Source of the DNA: Deltaproteobacteria bacterium | GTDB lineage: Bacteria; Desulfobacterota; Desulfuromonadia; Geobacterales; Geobacteraceae | DNA length: 64,000 nucleotides | Assembly (NCBI GenBank): GCA_021848385.1 | Contig: JAJZUQ010000010.1 | Location: 1 to 64,000 of the forward strand | Reading direction: 5' to 3' | Part shown: one piece after another, positions 41,073 through 50,145 of the stretch | Numbering within the stretch: position 1 is the stretch's first letter | Layout: every line of letters starts with the position of its first letter | Position numbers and translations under genes: made by a program | Notes under the pieces: model-generated | Seen by the model: only the letters and a program-made list of their open reading frames with translations | The model's database searches: none | What the model was told of the DNA's origin: nothing

Positions 41073-41900
41073 TCAGCTGCCGGGGAGGTCCCCCTGTTTA
41101 CGCTGTGACCGGGATTCTCTCAGCTGTCTGGATGTCTGATGAAGGGTGTCGGCAACTTCCTTCAACTCCCCATCCAGGGAAGGAGGAGGAGTGTCAATGC
41201 TGCCGCCACGGAGTTCTGCCGCGTAGCTCCGCAGTAATTGAAGCGGTACAAAGACGCTGCGGCGCAGGAGTGCCGCCACACCACCAATTGTGAGGATAAG
41301 GATCATGAGGGTGAAGACGGCCATCCTCTCCCCCAGGGTTATGAGTGTTTTTCTCAGCGGTTCCTGGGAGAGGCCTATGTCGAGAGTCCCCAGAACCTTC
41401 TGGCTCTCGTTGTGGTAGTGGCAGGGGGCAGTGTAACAGGACGGTTCGTTGTAGATAGGGGCTGTTATGGCCAGAACCTTTACCCCCTTTCTGTTTTTGA
41501 ACTGCCGGGCTTGCTCCATTTTTCCGAGGGTGGTTAGCGGTTTCGGGCCGCTGTGACAACCAATACATCCCGCCTCCTTCTTGTCGACGAGATGGTTCAA
41601 TTCGTCGCTTGCGGCGGAGAACATGACGGTCCCCTTCTTGTTGAAGATGCGAACATGCTCCACTCCCTGCTGGTCGCCGACGTTGCGGATGATGTTTCCG
41701 AGCGTTTCTCGATCCGACTTTAGCATGGCGTAGCGAGTAGATTTGACGATGGTGTCGGCAAGATTCGCAGCGTGCTGCATTGCATCACGGGTCATATCCC
41801 GTTTCATGACTGAATAGAGGAGCAGACAGCAGACTACGACGAAACCTGTTATGGCAAGGGCGACCGGGACTATGGCCCGGGCGGAAAAGCTCTTCGGCAT
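41073..41900 (-). CDS. membrane periplasmic heme-sensor-like protein with CxxCH, HAMP-like region, no kinase domain
   Basis: AGCIGCHSGPKPL and PSCYTAPCHYH; paralogous to the sensor region of the histidine kinase at 48271-49902. Confidence 0.7.
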   Translation of the reverse strand: MPKSFSARAIVPVALAITGFVVVCCLLLYSVMKRDMTRDAMQHAANLADTIVKSTRYAMLKSDRETLGNIIRNVGDQQGVEHVRIFNKKGTVMFSAASDELNHLVDKKEAGCIGCHSGPKPLTTLGKMEQARQFKNRKGVKVLAITAPIYNEPSCYTAPCHYHNESQKVLGTLDIGLSQEPLRKTLITLGERMAVFTLMILILTIGGVAALLRRSVFVPLQLLRSYAAELRGGSIDTPPPSLDGELKEVADTLHQTSRQLRESRSQRKQGDLPGS

Positions 41901-41920
41901 GACATCTCCTTGCTTGATAC

Positions 41921-42045
41921 CTGAATACGTGAGGGCAGAACGTCCGTTTATGCTCAGAGTTACCTCGTCGCAGCGCCACGGTAAGGCTTATTGGTGCTGG
42001 TCGATACCCTTCGTCTCACGGGACACCCAACCCTCACGGATTCAG
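41921..42045 (-). ncRNA. putative structured 5' leader of the 41073-41900 gene
   Basis: 14/15-bp closing stem CTGAATCCGTGAGGG ... CCCTCACGTATTCAG enclosing further hairpins; 3' arm ends about 20 nt before ATG. Confidence 0.4.
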
Positions 42046-42053
42046 ATAATGCT

Positions 42054-43043
42054 TTACATGCTTGGATGACATTTAAGGCAGTCTTCCCGCACGGTGAAGG
42101 CTGTTTTGCCGTCGTGGCATGCTCCGCAGGATTTACCCTCTCCCATTGCCAACATTGATACTGGCTTGCTTTTCTTTTTCCCCTGGGGGTAGATGCGGGC
42201 ATGGCAATCGCTGCACTTGTAGATGCTCATGTGCACCTTGTGGCTGAACTTGGCATTCCCTGCGCCAGTCACCTTGAACTCCACATCCTTTACTGCGTGG
42301 CACTTGGAGCAATCCGCCACGCTGAAGCCGTCCTTGCCGTTATGGCATGCACCGCACGACTTCCCTTTCTCCATTTCCGCCATGGTCACCCGTTTATTGT
42401 GGCCTGCGGCGAAGAGTCTGGTATGACAATCTCCGCATTGGTACATCTCGATATGTTTTTTGTGGCTGAAAGGGGTAGGCCCGGTCTCTTTGACCTGGAA
42501 CGATATCTCTTTTACCGGATGGCAGGTGGTGCACTTGTCGAGGCTGAACGCTTTCTTGCCGTTGTGACAGGCACCACAGGACTTCCCTTTGCCCATTTCC
42601 GCCATGGTCACCGGTTTTGTGGGTCCGGTGGGATAGAGGGCGGGATGGCAGGTGCCGCACGTGGGGGTGGCGGGGAGGTGGACATTATGGCTGAAACGGG
42701 TAGGCCCGGTCGCTTTGACCTGGAAGATGACGTCCTTCACCTTGTGACATCTGGCGCAATCTTTGAGGGGAAAGGCGCTCTTGCCGTGGCAGGCGCCGCA
42801 GGATTTCCCCTTGTCCATGTCTGCCATGGTGTAGGTCACCCTTTTCCTCATGCTGAAGATGGCATCGTGACAGGCCTTGCAGTTGTTGTTTATCCCCTTC
42901 TGGCGGATGTGCTGTTTGTGGCTGAAAATTACCTTGCCTCCTCCTTTGGAGGTGTAGGTGACGTCCCTGAGATCCAGCGCAATGGCCATAACGGCTGAGA
43001 ATGTAACAACAAGAGCAGTGAGAAGGATGAAGCGGAATTTCAT
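42054..43043 (-). CDS. omcQ: dodecaheme c-type cytochrome built of tandem triheme (c7-type) modules, OmcQ-like
   Basis: 12 CxxCH motifs in repeating MA.M.KGKSCGACHNGK...F...C..CHPVK units; adjacent to cbcBA-like genes. Confidence 0.75.
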   Translation of the reverse strand: MKFRFILLTALVVTFSAVMAIALDLRDVTYTSKGGGKVIFSHKQHIRQKGINNNCKACHDAIFSMRKRVTYTMADMDKGKSCGACHGKSAFPLKDCARCHKVKDVIFQVKATGPTRFSHNVHLPATPTCGTCHPALYPTGPTKPVTMAEMGKGKSCGACHNGKKAFSLDKCTTCHPVKEISFQVKETGPTPFSHKKHIEMYQCGDCHTRLFAAGHNKRVTMAEMEKGKSCGACHNGKDGFSVADCSKCHAVKDVEFKVTGAGNAKFSHKVHMSIYKCSDCHARIYPQGKKKSKPVSMLAMGEGKSCGACHDGKTAFTVREDCLKCHPSM

Positions 43044-43093
43044 GATTGCCTCCTGTGTAAATGATAGCTGGTTCCCGGTGGGAATCGGTCAGG

Positions 43094-43122
43094 ATTATAA
43101 GGAACCGCTGTCAATTAGTCAA
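43094..43122 (-). promoter_or_regulatory. predicted sigma-70 promoter of the dodecaheme cytochrome
   Basis: Minus strand TTGACT-N17-TATAAT. Confidence 0.65.
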
Positions 43123-43160
43123 ATTTAAATATGTTGGTTTAACCCGGCGGGCGATGACAT

Positions 43161-43195
43161 AAAAACGGCGCTCCGGCAAAACAGCCGGAGCGCCG
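43161..43195 (-). terminator. terminator downstream of cbcB-like gene
   Basis: CGGCGCTCCGGC-TGTTTT-GCCGGAGCGCCG followed by TTTTT on minus strand. Confidence 0.85.
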
Positions 43196-43215
43196 CAATG
43201 TCGCAGCGAGGGAAG

Positions 43216-43854
43216 TCAGTGATGCCCTTCTGATTCTTCCCATCCGGTCCACATCGGTTTGAAGTGGGCGAACGGGGTATGTCCCATGGTTGCCAAATAG
43301 ACGTGGACGAAGAGAAAGGCCAGGAAGGAGCAGGCGATGAGGTAGTGGGCGCTGACGAGCATCTTGATGCCACCGGCAACGAGGATCAGTTCCCGCAAAG
43401 GCGCAACATTCATGATCAGTATGCCGGTAAAAATCACCAGGGGGAGGAGCACCAGCATTATCACGAGGTAGCCGGCCTTCTGCAACGGGTTGAACTTGTT
43501 ATCCGGCGTTTCATGATGGGGGTTGGGGCTCCCCTTGAAGTAATAGAAGCAGTAAAAGAGCGCCTGGCGCAGAAAACCGCGTTTGATGTCCTCCAGATTC
43601 GGTACGTAGAGCTTTGCCAGGCTGCGGGTCACGAACATATAGTAGAAGAGCCAGAGAAAATAGGAGATGGATACTACGATGCCGGCGGTGTTATGGAGAC
43701 GGATGGCGGCCTTGTAGGTGCCGAAGATGTTTACATACTCGGGAAAACGTATCTGCAGACCGGTGATGCAGAGAGTGACGATACCGAGGGCATTAAGCCA
43801 ATGCCAGATCCTGACCGGCATGGGGGTGAGGTAGATGTATTCAGTGGGTTTCAT
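43216..43854 (-). CDS. cbcB: membrane b-type cytochrome, CbcB-like
   Basis: Polytopic ORF starting MKPTEYIYLTPMPVRIWHWLNALGIV with TM-spaced His; ORF track start extends upstream. Confidence 0.75.
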   Translation of the reverse strand: MKPTEYIYLTPMPVRIWHWLNALGIVTLCITGLQIRFPEYVNIFGTYKAAIRLHNTAGIVVSISYFLWLFYYMFVTRSLAKLYVPNLEDIKRGFLRQALFYCFYYFKGSPNPHHETPDNKFNPLQKAGYLVIMLVLLPLVIFTGILIMNVAPLRELILVAGGIKMLVSAHYLIACSFLAFLFVHVYLATMGHTPFAHFKPMWTGWEESEGHH

Positions 43855-43856
43855 GT

Positions 43857-44915
43857 TCAGTGCTCCTTTCTGTTTTTCCGGGTCAGGAATCGGAATGTGC
43901 CATGGCCGATCGGCACCATAAGCCCGCCGGCAAGGATGAGGGCGCCGACGATGTTGAGCGGCGTGCTCCGGGTCGAGCCCATCATGTAGAAGTCGGGGGT
44001 GCCGTAGAGGAGGTCGAGCACCGCACCTTTTTCCACGGCAACGCGGCTGTATGTTCCGTTCTGATCGGGGAATGCCACATAACTGGTCTGCATTGTCTTC
44101 GGACCGGCGGCGTGGCAGAAAGAGCAGTCCCACCGATTGTCGAGGATCTGGTAGCTGTGGGTGACGACTTCCGGGGTCATCATCCCCCAGAGACGCATGT
44201 CTTTCCTCCGTGCTTCGATGTTGAACTTCCGGAGTTCCTGCAGCGAAATGGAGCCGTCTCCGTTCTTGTCAACGAGGCTCTTGATATCCTTCCCTGCGGG
44301 GACGAGACGGGCGAGTTCCTCGTAGGTGGCGACCTTGAAATCAGCGTGTTTTTTCTTCTCGGGCCGATCCTGTATGTACAGGGTGATCACGTAGTTCTTT
44401 GAGCCGGTATGGCAGGTTATGCAGGGGATTGCGTCCATGTGGAGGTCGGCCTGGGGAAGCCACTTGGCGTGGCTGGTAATGATCTTTTGAGTGCCATGAC
44501 ACTTGGCGCACTGGGCATTGATGTCATCACCCGACACGCTTAAAGGCTTCTTCACGGTATGGGGATTGTGACAATCGTTGCAGGCGGCCTTACTGCCGTG
44601 AAGGCTTTGGGCATATTCGCTCTGGATTGCGCTGTGGCATTCCTTGCATCTTGCCTTAGGAGGTCTGAAGCCATCCTGCGGGTGGCCTGGCGTGACACCT
44701 TCGTGGCAGGACGTGCAGCCGATCATGGCATGGGTTGTAGCGGCAAACTTGGCCTCATCGACATAAAGGCGTTCCCCCCCCTTGCCGACAATATCCTTGC
44801 TGCCGTGGCAGCTGAGACATTTCCCGTTCTCTGCTCCCGTTGCGGCTGCGACGCTGACGACCGACAGCACCAACATGATTAGATACGACATGAGCCTGCA
44901 TGTTTGCATATTCAC
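43857..44915 (-). CDS. cbcA: heptaheme c-type cytochrome with EF-hand-like loop, CbcA-like
   Basis: 7 CxxCH motifs, C-terminal TM helix, immediately upstream of cbcB-like gene. Confidence 0.75.
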   Translation of the reverse strand: MNMQTCRLMSYLIMLVLSVVSVAAATGAENGKCLSCHGSKDIVGKGGERLYVDEAKFAATTHAMIGCTSCHEGVTPGHPQDGFRPPKARCKECHSAIQSEYAQSLHGSKAACNDCHNPHTVKKPLSVSGDDINAQCAKCHGTQKIITSHAKWLPQADLHMDAIPCITCHTGSKNYVITLYIQDRPEKKKHADFKVATYEELARLVPAGKDIKSLVDKNGDGSISLQELRKFNIEARRKDMRLWGMMTPEVVTHSYQILDNRWDCSFCHAAGPKTMQTSYVAFPDQNGTYSRVAVEKGAVLDLLYGTPDFYMMGSTRSTPLNIVGALILAGGLMVPIGHGTFRFLTRKNRKEH

Positions 44916-44974
44916 TTATTTCCTCCTCTGTGCTGGTGTCAGCTTCGTGCTATGACGAGGCAGTGTCACGACGT

Positions 44975-45226
44975 TTAGTTTGAGTCCTGGTTCGTCACTC
45001 TTTCAGTAGCCTCTACCGGAGTTTCTTCTCCCCTCACGGGAGAGCGGAAGGCAGCAATGACAGCCCTGATTCCGTGGGGTACGATGATTATCGCGCAGTA
45101 TGCCACGAAAACCCAGAAGACGATACCGATCAGATCCTCGGGAGGTCCACCGGTTGCGGCATGGGACGGCAAGACGGATGCCAATACAAAGGTGACAGGT
45201 GTCAAAATGTGGACAGCTTTTTTCAT
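44975..45226 (-). CDS. small membrane protein, 83 aa
   Basis: Signal peptide plus one TM; similar layout to ORFs at 45267 and 45999. Confidence 0.6.
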   Translation of the reverse strand: MKKAVHILTPVTFVLASVLPSHAATGGPPEDLIGIVFWVFVAYCAIIIVPHGIRAVIAAFRSPVRGEETPVEATERVTNQDSN

Positions 45227-45266
45227 AGCAACCTCCCGCGTCAGCGTCCGACCGTTACATCGTGGA

Positions 45267-45503
45267 TTATTTTGTCGCAGTCTGGTGCGCCACTTCCCTC
45301 TCCTTGCTGATCCCTTTCGCGAATCCCAGGGTTACCATGACTGCAGGTATCAACTGGGCGGCCACGATCAGGGCACAGAACCCAAGGAATATCCAGACGA
45401 ACATTCCACTATTGTCCTCCCGTGCTCCTGATGCGGCGAAAGCTGTTGAAGCGGACCCGATAACCAGTGCCAAAGAGCTTTTTAAAGATGTTCCCGTTTT
45501 CAT
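45267..45503 (-). CDS. small membrane protein, 78 aa
   Basis: MKTGTSLKSSLALVIGSASTAFAASGAREDNSGMFVWIFLGFCALIVAAQLIPAVMVTLGF; internal ATG with GGAGG RBS preferred. Confidence 0.65.
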   Translation of the reverse strand: MKTGTSLKSSLALVIGSASTAFAASGAREDNSGMFVWIFLGFCALIVAAQLIPAVMVTLGFAKGISKEREVAHQTATK

Positions 45504-45558
45504 GATGTCCTCCTTGTAATGATGTGCTTGTACGTTCTGCTGCCCGCATGGCAGCTGT

Positions 45559-45945
45559 TTACCATTTATGGTTGGCCTGGAGCTGGTTGAGATTTTCAAA
45601 GGCGCATTGCACCGCCTCACGAATTTCATCTTTGTCCTGCTTCAATGCGTGGAAGAAAATCCCCTCGCGCCGAACCTTGCGAATCAGGGGGAGAGAAACC
45701 TCGTCGGAGACCAGGATGATGGTCAGGTTGCGGTTGCATTTCTTCAGAAGCGGAATCAGATCGACGGCGGTCAACTCATCGAACTCGCTCCCGAGAATTA
45801 CTACCTGCGCGGACTTTTTCAGGATTCCATAGAGAGCCGTGACTGCCGAGTTTGTTACGGTGACGTTGTAACCAGCCTCGATAAAGATGTCAGCCATCTG
45901 TTTGCGGGCATCCACGTCTTTGTCTGCAATGAGAAGTCCTAACAT
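45559..45945 (-). CDS. response-regulator receiver-domain protein, single domain
   Basis: LIADKDVDARKQMADIFIEAGYNVTVTNS, VVILGSEF, ILVSDE. Confidence 0.75.
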   Translation of the reverse strand: MLGLLIADKDVDARKQMADIFIEAGYNVTVTNSAVTALYGILKKSAQVVILGSEFDELTAVDLIPLLKKCNRNLTIILVSDEVSLPLIRKVRREGIFFHALKQDKDEIREAVQCAFENLNQLQANHKW

Positions 45946-45998
45946 GGTGGTGTCCCTCTCTTTCCAGGGTAACTGTCCAAGGGGGGATCGTGCGGCCC

Positions 45999-46247
45999 TC
46001 AGGCAGATTCCCCGCCGTTACTTCTCTTTGCCATTGACGTTTCGGTGGCGGATTTGGAGAAAATCCCTTTGAGCATGGATCCGAACAGCACCATTCCCGG
46101 CACCAGCTGAAAGGCGATGATGAGGGCCCCGAAGCCAAGGAACAAAGTGACCAGCAGGCCATTCCCTTCCGTTCCTGCGCCGGAAGCGGCGACGGCTGAC
46201 GAACAGGCTATCAGGAGCATGGCGATGATGTTGGTTAAAGTTTTCAT
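45999..46247 (-). CDS. small membrane protein, 82 aa
   Basis: MKTLTNIIAMLLIACSSAVAASGAGTEGNGLLVTLFLGFGALIIAFQLVPGMVLFGS; paralog of 45267-45503. Confidence 0.65.
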   Translation of the reverse strand: MKTLTNIIAMLLIACSSAVAASGAGTEGNGLLVTLFLGFGALIIAFQLVPGMVLFGSMLKGIFSKSATETSMAKRSNGGESA

Positions 46248-46294
46248 GACGTCCTCCTTGTAAAATCCATCTTTGACGTTTCTGCTCTTTTATG

Positions 46295-46310
46295 TGCACT
46301 GGATGTGCCA
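46295..46310 (-). promoter_or_regulatory. predicted sigma-54 promoter of the cbc-like operon
   Basis: Minus strand TGGCACATCCAGTGCA vs consensus TGGCACGNNNNTTGCW; GG and GC dinucleotides at exact -24/-12 spacing. Confidence 0.75.
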
Positions 46311-46641
46311 CAATAAGCCATGATTTATTAAATATTTCTAACTAGCTGTTTTTGTTGGATATAATTCTCGCGAGGCGGTGTGCCGGGCCGATGATTAACC
46401 GTCAAAATGTATAGTTAACTTATGCGGGTGAGAGACGGATACCCCCCCGGTTTTTTTCTTGCTGGGGGTGTAGTATTCAATGATACCAGCAGGTTAAGTG
46501 CCTGATGAATGGATGCATAAAAAAAATATACGCGCTTACGTCAAGTGTGTGTAGTGCCAAAACAGACGCAAAGCCTTTCCCTTAGCCATTCTGACGCCAT
46601 AATTCAACTTTGACGTGCATGTTTATGGGGATTTATAGGGT

Positions 46642-46670
46642 TTGACTTGTGTGGCGAAATACGGTATTTT
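46642..46670 (+). promoter_or_regulatory. predicted sigma-70 promoter of the bccR-like gene
   Basis: TTGACT-N17-TATTTT. Confidence 0.45.
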
Positions 46671-46839
46671 TTGAAAAAGTTCATTATATCCCGCAAACTG
46701 GCGGCTGTTCTAGGCTCAGAATCACGACTGTCTCCGAAGCGACGTCACGTGGGGCAGCAGGTAGCTTCCTGTTTGTAACTTTTCCGGCAATGAACCGCAC
46801 CAGGCCGAGTCGCAAGTCAATTGGGAAGGGAGTTCTGAA

Positions 46840-48255
46840 ATGGAAGTAATTGACGTTCTCGTGGTTGATGACGAAGCGATTATTCGTGAAGGGCTCAAGC
46901 GAATTCTGGAACATAAAGGGTACAATGTCGCGAGTTCTGCAAGCGGCCAGCATGCGTTGGAATGCATGCAGAAGGAAAATTTCGGGTTGGTGATTACTGA
47001 CCTGAAAATGCCGGGAATGAGCGGCATGGAGGTGCTTAAGGCGATCAAGGTTCTGCAGCCCGAAGTTCCTGTCATAATCATTACCGGCTATTCCACGGTA
47101 GACACTGCGGTGGAGGCGATGAAGAATGGTGCGTTCGACTATATTGCGAAGCCGTTCACGCCCGATCAAATTCTTGAGAAGGTAAGCAAGGCTCTCGAAC
47201 AGAAGGCGATGATACAGGAGAATCTTTACCTGAAGAAAGAGCTGGGAGAGCACAACGGTTTTGATATGTTCATAGGTGAAAGCCGCGAAATGCAAAAGGT
47301 TTACCGCCGGATAATGCAGGTGGCTCCTACTGACAGCACTGTTCTTGTAACCGGTGAGTCCGGGACGGGGAAAGAACTTGTGGCTCAGGCAATTCACCGG
47401 CATAGTAAGCGCAGGGAGCAGCCCTTTGTGGCGGTGGACTGCACCTCCCTGTCCGAGAATCTACTCGAGAGCGAACTTTTCGGCCACATAAAGGGGTCGT
47501 TCACCGGAGCCATACAGACAAAAACCGGCCTCTTCAAGGTTGCCGACGGTGGCACGCTTTTCCTCGACGAAGTAGCCAACATCAGTCTCACTACCCAGGC
47601 CAAGCTTCTGCGCGTTCTCCAGGAACGGGAGATTACACCTATCGGCGGCACCCAGCCGGTTCCCATCGACATCCGGCTGGTGGCGGCCAGCAACAAGGGA
47701 CTGCGCGAGATGGTAGCCAACGGCACCTTCCGGGAGGACCTTTTTTTCCGGCTCAACATCATTCCCATCGACCTTCCCCCTCTGCGGGAACGCACAGGGG
47801 ATATTCCCCTTCTTATCGGTCATTTTTTGCGGGAGTTTTCTGAAGAGATGGGGAAAGATCTCAGGGGGTTGGCTCCCGATGCGCGGGCACTCATGGAAGA
47901 ATACCCCTTTCCGGGCAACGTCCGGGAACTGGAAAACATCATTGAGCGGGCTGTCGTGCTGGCTGAAGGGACCATGATCCAGCGGGAGGACCTGGAGATG
48001 CAGGTTATGGGGGAGGAGCAGCCGGAGCAGTCAGGCGATTACGTGCCGTTGAATGCCGACGAACTCAAGGAAACCAAGCGCCAGATAAGGGAGCGGGCTG
48101 TCGAGCCTGTCGAAAAGGCCTTCGTCCTCCATGCCCTCAAACGGAATAACTGGAATATTACCCGGGCGGCAGAGGAAACCGGAATGCTTCGCCCCAATTT
48201 TCAGGCACTCCTGAAGAAACTCAAGATTTCGGTCCGCGACGAAGCCAATAGCTGA
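46840..48255 (+). CDS. bccR: sigma-54-dependent response regulator, BccR-like
   Basis: Receiver (VVDDEAIIREGL, DLKMPGMSGMEVL), GESGTGKELVAQAIH, GSFTGA, C-terminal Fis HTH. Confidence 0.8.
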   Translation: MEVIDVLVVDDEAIIREGLKRILEHKGYNVASSASGQHALECMQKENFGLVITDLKMPGMSGMEVLKAIKVLQPEVPVIIITGYSTVDTAVEAMKNGAFDYIAKPFTPDQILEKVSKALEQKAMIQENLYLKKELGEHNGFDMFIGESREMQKVYRRIMQVAPTDSTVLVTGESGTGKELVAQAIHRHSKRREQPFVAVDCTSLSENLLESELFGHIKGSFTGAIQTKTGLFKVADGGTLFLDEVANISLTTQAKLLRVLQEREITPIGGTQPVPIDIRLVAASNKGLREMVANGTFREDLFFRLNIIPIDLPPLRERTGDIPLLIGHFLREFSEEMGKDLRGLAPDARALMEEYPFPGNVRELENIIERAVVLAEGTMIQREDLEMQVMGEEQPEQSGDYVPLNADELKETKRQIRERAVEPVEKAFVLHALKRNNWNITRAAEETGMLRPNFQALLKKLKISVRDEANS

Positions 48256-48270
48256 TCCTGGACTCTACCC

Positions 48271-49902
48271 CTACAACGCAACCGAAGCCGGCCCCTCCCC
48301 ATCGCTTCCCTCCGATGTGTCCCCAACAGTCTCACCATCGGAAGGGAGCGGCAACCGGATAGTAAAGGCAGTTCCCTCACCAACGGTACTCTGCACCTCG
48401 ATTTTCCCTCCGTGACTCTCAATTATTCCGTAGGACACGGCAAGTCCGAGACCGGTCCCCAGATTTTCCTTAGTGGTAAAGAACGGGTCGAAAATCTTTC
48501 CGAGGTTTCCTTCCGGAATTCCGCACCCTGTGTCGCGGATGCAGATGAAAAGGCCGGTGTCGCCGCCTGTCAGGCCGGTGGAGATTGTCAGTGTCCCTCC
48601 GTTTGCCATGGCATGACTGGCGTTCACCATCATATTCACGAGCACCTGCTCGATCTGGTTCGGGTCGACGAGGGCCTGCGGCAGCGCATCATGGTAAGCC
48701 CTGACGACTGTGATATCGTGGAAACTCGACTGGTGTGTTACCAGCTCAAGGGTGGCGTCGATGAGGTCGTTGATCTGGGTCGGAATCTTGTGGGGTAGAG
48801 ACTCATGGGCAAAGTCGAGGAGCCCCCGGACAATCTTGGCGCAACGCTGGGTTTCCCGCCGGATCTTTTCCAGGTCTTCCTTGAGTTCCGGGTTGAGACG
48901 GGGATCGTCACCGACAAGGGAGGAAAATACCAGTATTCCCGTAAGGGGGTTGTTGATCTCATGGGCGATTCCTGCCACGAGTTCCCCCAGGGAGGCAAGT
49001 TTCTCCGAGCGGATCAGCTGGTCCTGAATCTGTTTCAGCTGTTGGGTTCGCTCATCAACTTTTACCTCAAGATTCCTGCCCCAGTCCTCCAGTTCGTCAC
49101 GCGCCTTTTTGAGGCTGACCGTCATAGTATTGAACGCGGCTGCAAGTTCACCCAGTTCGTCGCTTGAGGAGGTCAGGACTTTAGAGGTCAGTTCGCCGCG
49201 GGCGACCAGGTTCGTGTGCTTGAGGAGTTGCTTGACCGGACGGCTTACCAGCGCCTGGGTACAAAAGGTGATGCTTATCCAGATGAGCAGCAAGAGAAAG
49301 AACGTCAATGAGGTGAATTTATACCGGTAGGAGTTGGTAATGGCTATGACCTTGTCGAGGGACACCACGACATCAAGTACCCCCAGGACCCGGAAATTCT
49401 CAGGATGAAAGTGGCATTCCGCCGTGTAACAGCTCTCTTCGTTGTAGATTGCCTTGGCCAGCCCCAAAACCTGCTTACCCTTGGCATTGGTGAAAAAACG
49501 GCTCCGGTTCATGGACGATGCTTGGATCAGGGGGGTTGCTCCGGCATGACATACGTTGCAGGCGGCTGCCTTCTTGTCGACAAACGTGCCGATCTCATCG
49601 TCATTGGTGGAATAGATGATGCGGCCGTCCTTGTTGATCAGCCGGATACTTTCGACGCCGCTCTGGGTGCCCATCTCCTGGATCATCTGGTTTGCCCGCA
49701 TCCGGTCGTCATCCAGCATCTGGTGGTGGGTGGTCTTGATGATGGACTCGCTCAGATTTTCCACGTCAGAGATGGCTTCGTCGAGAAAAATCTTCTGGAG
49801 GGTCTCGATATTGATATAGGCGAACAGGGCCATTAATGCCAGCAATACGAGGCTGGTCGAAATGGCAAGTTTTGCTATGAGGCTGAGGCGGAGAATGGGC
49901 AA
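48271..49902 (-). CDS. membrane sensor histidine kinase with periplasmic CxxCH heme-sensor domain
   Basis: AACNVCHAGATPL and ESCYTAECHFH; HAMP; GIAHEINNPLTGIL H-box; N/G boxes. Confidence 0.88.
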   Translation of the reverse strand: MPILRLSLIAKLAISTSLVLLALMALFAYINIETLQKIFLDEAISDVENLSESIIKTTHHQMLDDDRMRANQMIQEMGTQSGVESIRLINKDGRIIYSTNDDEIGTFVDKKAAACNVCHAGATPLIQASSMNRSRFFTNAKGKQVLGLAKAIYNEESCYTAECHFHPENFRVLGVLDVVVSLDKVIAITNSYRYKFTSLTFFLLLLIWISITFCTQALVSRPVKQLLKHTNLVARGELTSKVLTSSSDELGELAAAFNTMTVSLKKARDELEDWGRNLEVKVDERTQQLKQIQDQLIRSEKLASLGELVAGIAHEINNPLTGILVFSSLVGDDPRLNPELKEDLEKIRRETQRCAKIVRGLLDFAHESLPHKIPTQINDLIDATLELVTHQSSFHDITVVRAYHDALPQALVDPNQIEQVLVNMMVNASHAMANGGTLTISTGLTGGDTGLFICIRDTGCGIPEGNLGKIFDPFFTTKENLGTGLGLAVSYGIIESHGGKIEVQSTVGEGTAFTIRLPLPSDGETVGDTSEGSDGEGPASVAL

Positions 49903-50083
49903 GATGGAGTCCTGTCATTACAGACAAGGTGCGCAACTGTACATTAGTTCACATTAAAGTATAAAATTGCTATTCGTCAAGAGATTATTCTCTTCTTGGG
50001 GGAATTGGAATACACGCCGGGAGCCTCCCGTCCAATGCCTCTCAGCTCTGTATGGCGTGAAAGCGCACTGCTCCGCGCATATA

Positions 50084-50112
50084 TTGACTTGTCTGCATAA
50101 ATGGTGTAATCT
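50084..50112 (+). promoter_or_regulatory. predicted sigma-70 promoter of the 50-62 kb cluster
   Basis: TTGACT-N17-TAATCT ahead of first gene. Confidence 0.45.
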
Positions 50113-50145
50113 CGCAAAGCTAAACTTCATGCAAAATCAAGGGGA

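Noticed and set aside
50005-50037. Hairpin ATTGGA...CGGGAGCCTCCCG...TCCAAT as a riboswitch
   Set aside because: Lies upstream of the predicted promoter of the downstream cluster and lacks a recognisable aptamer core.
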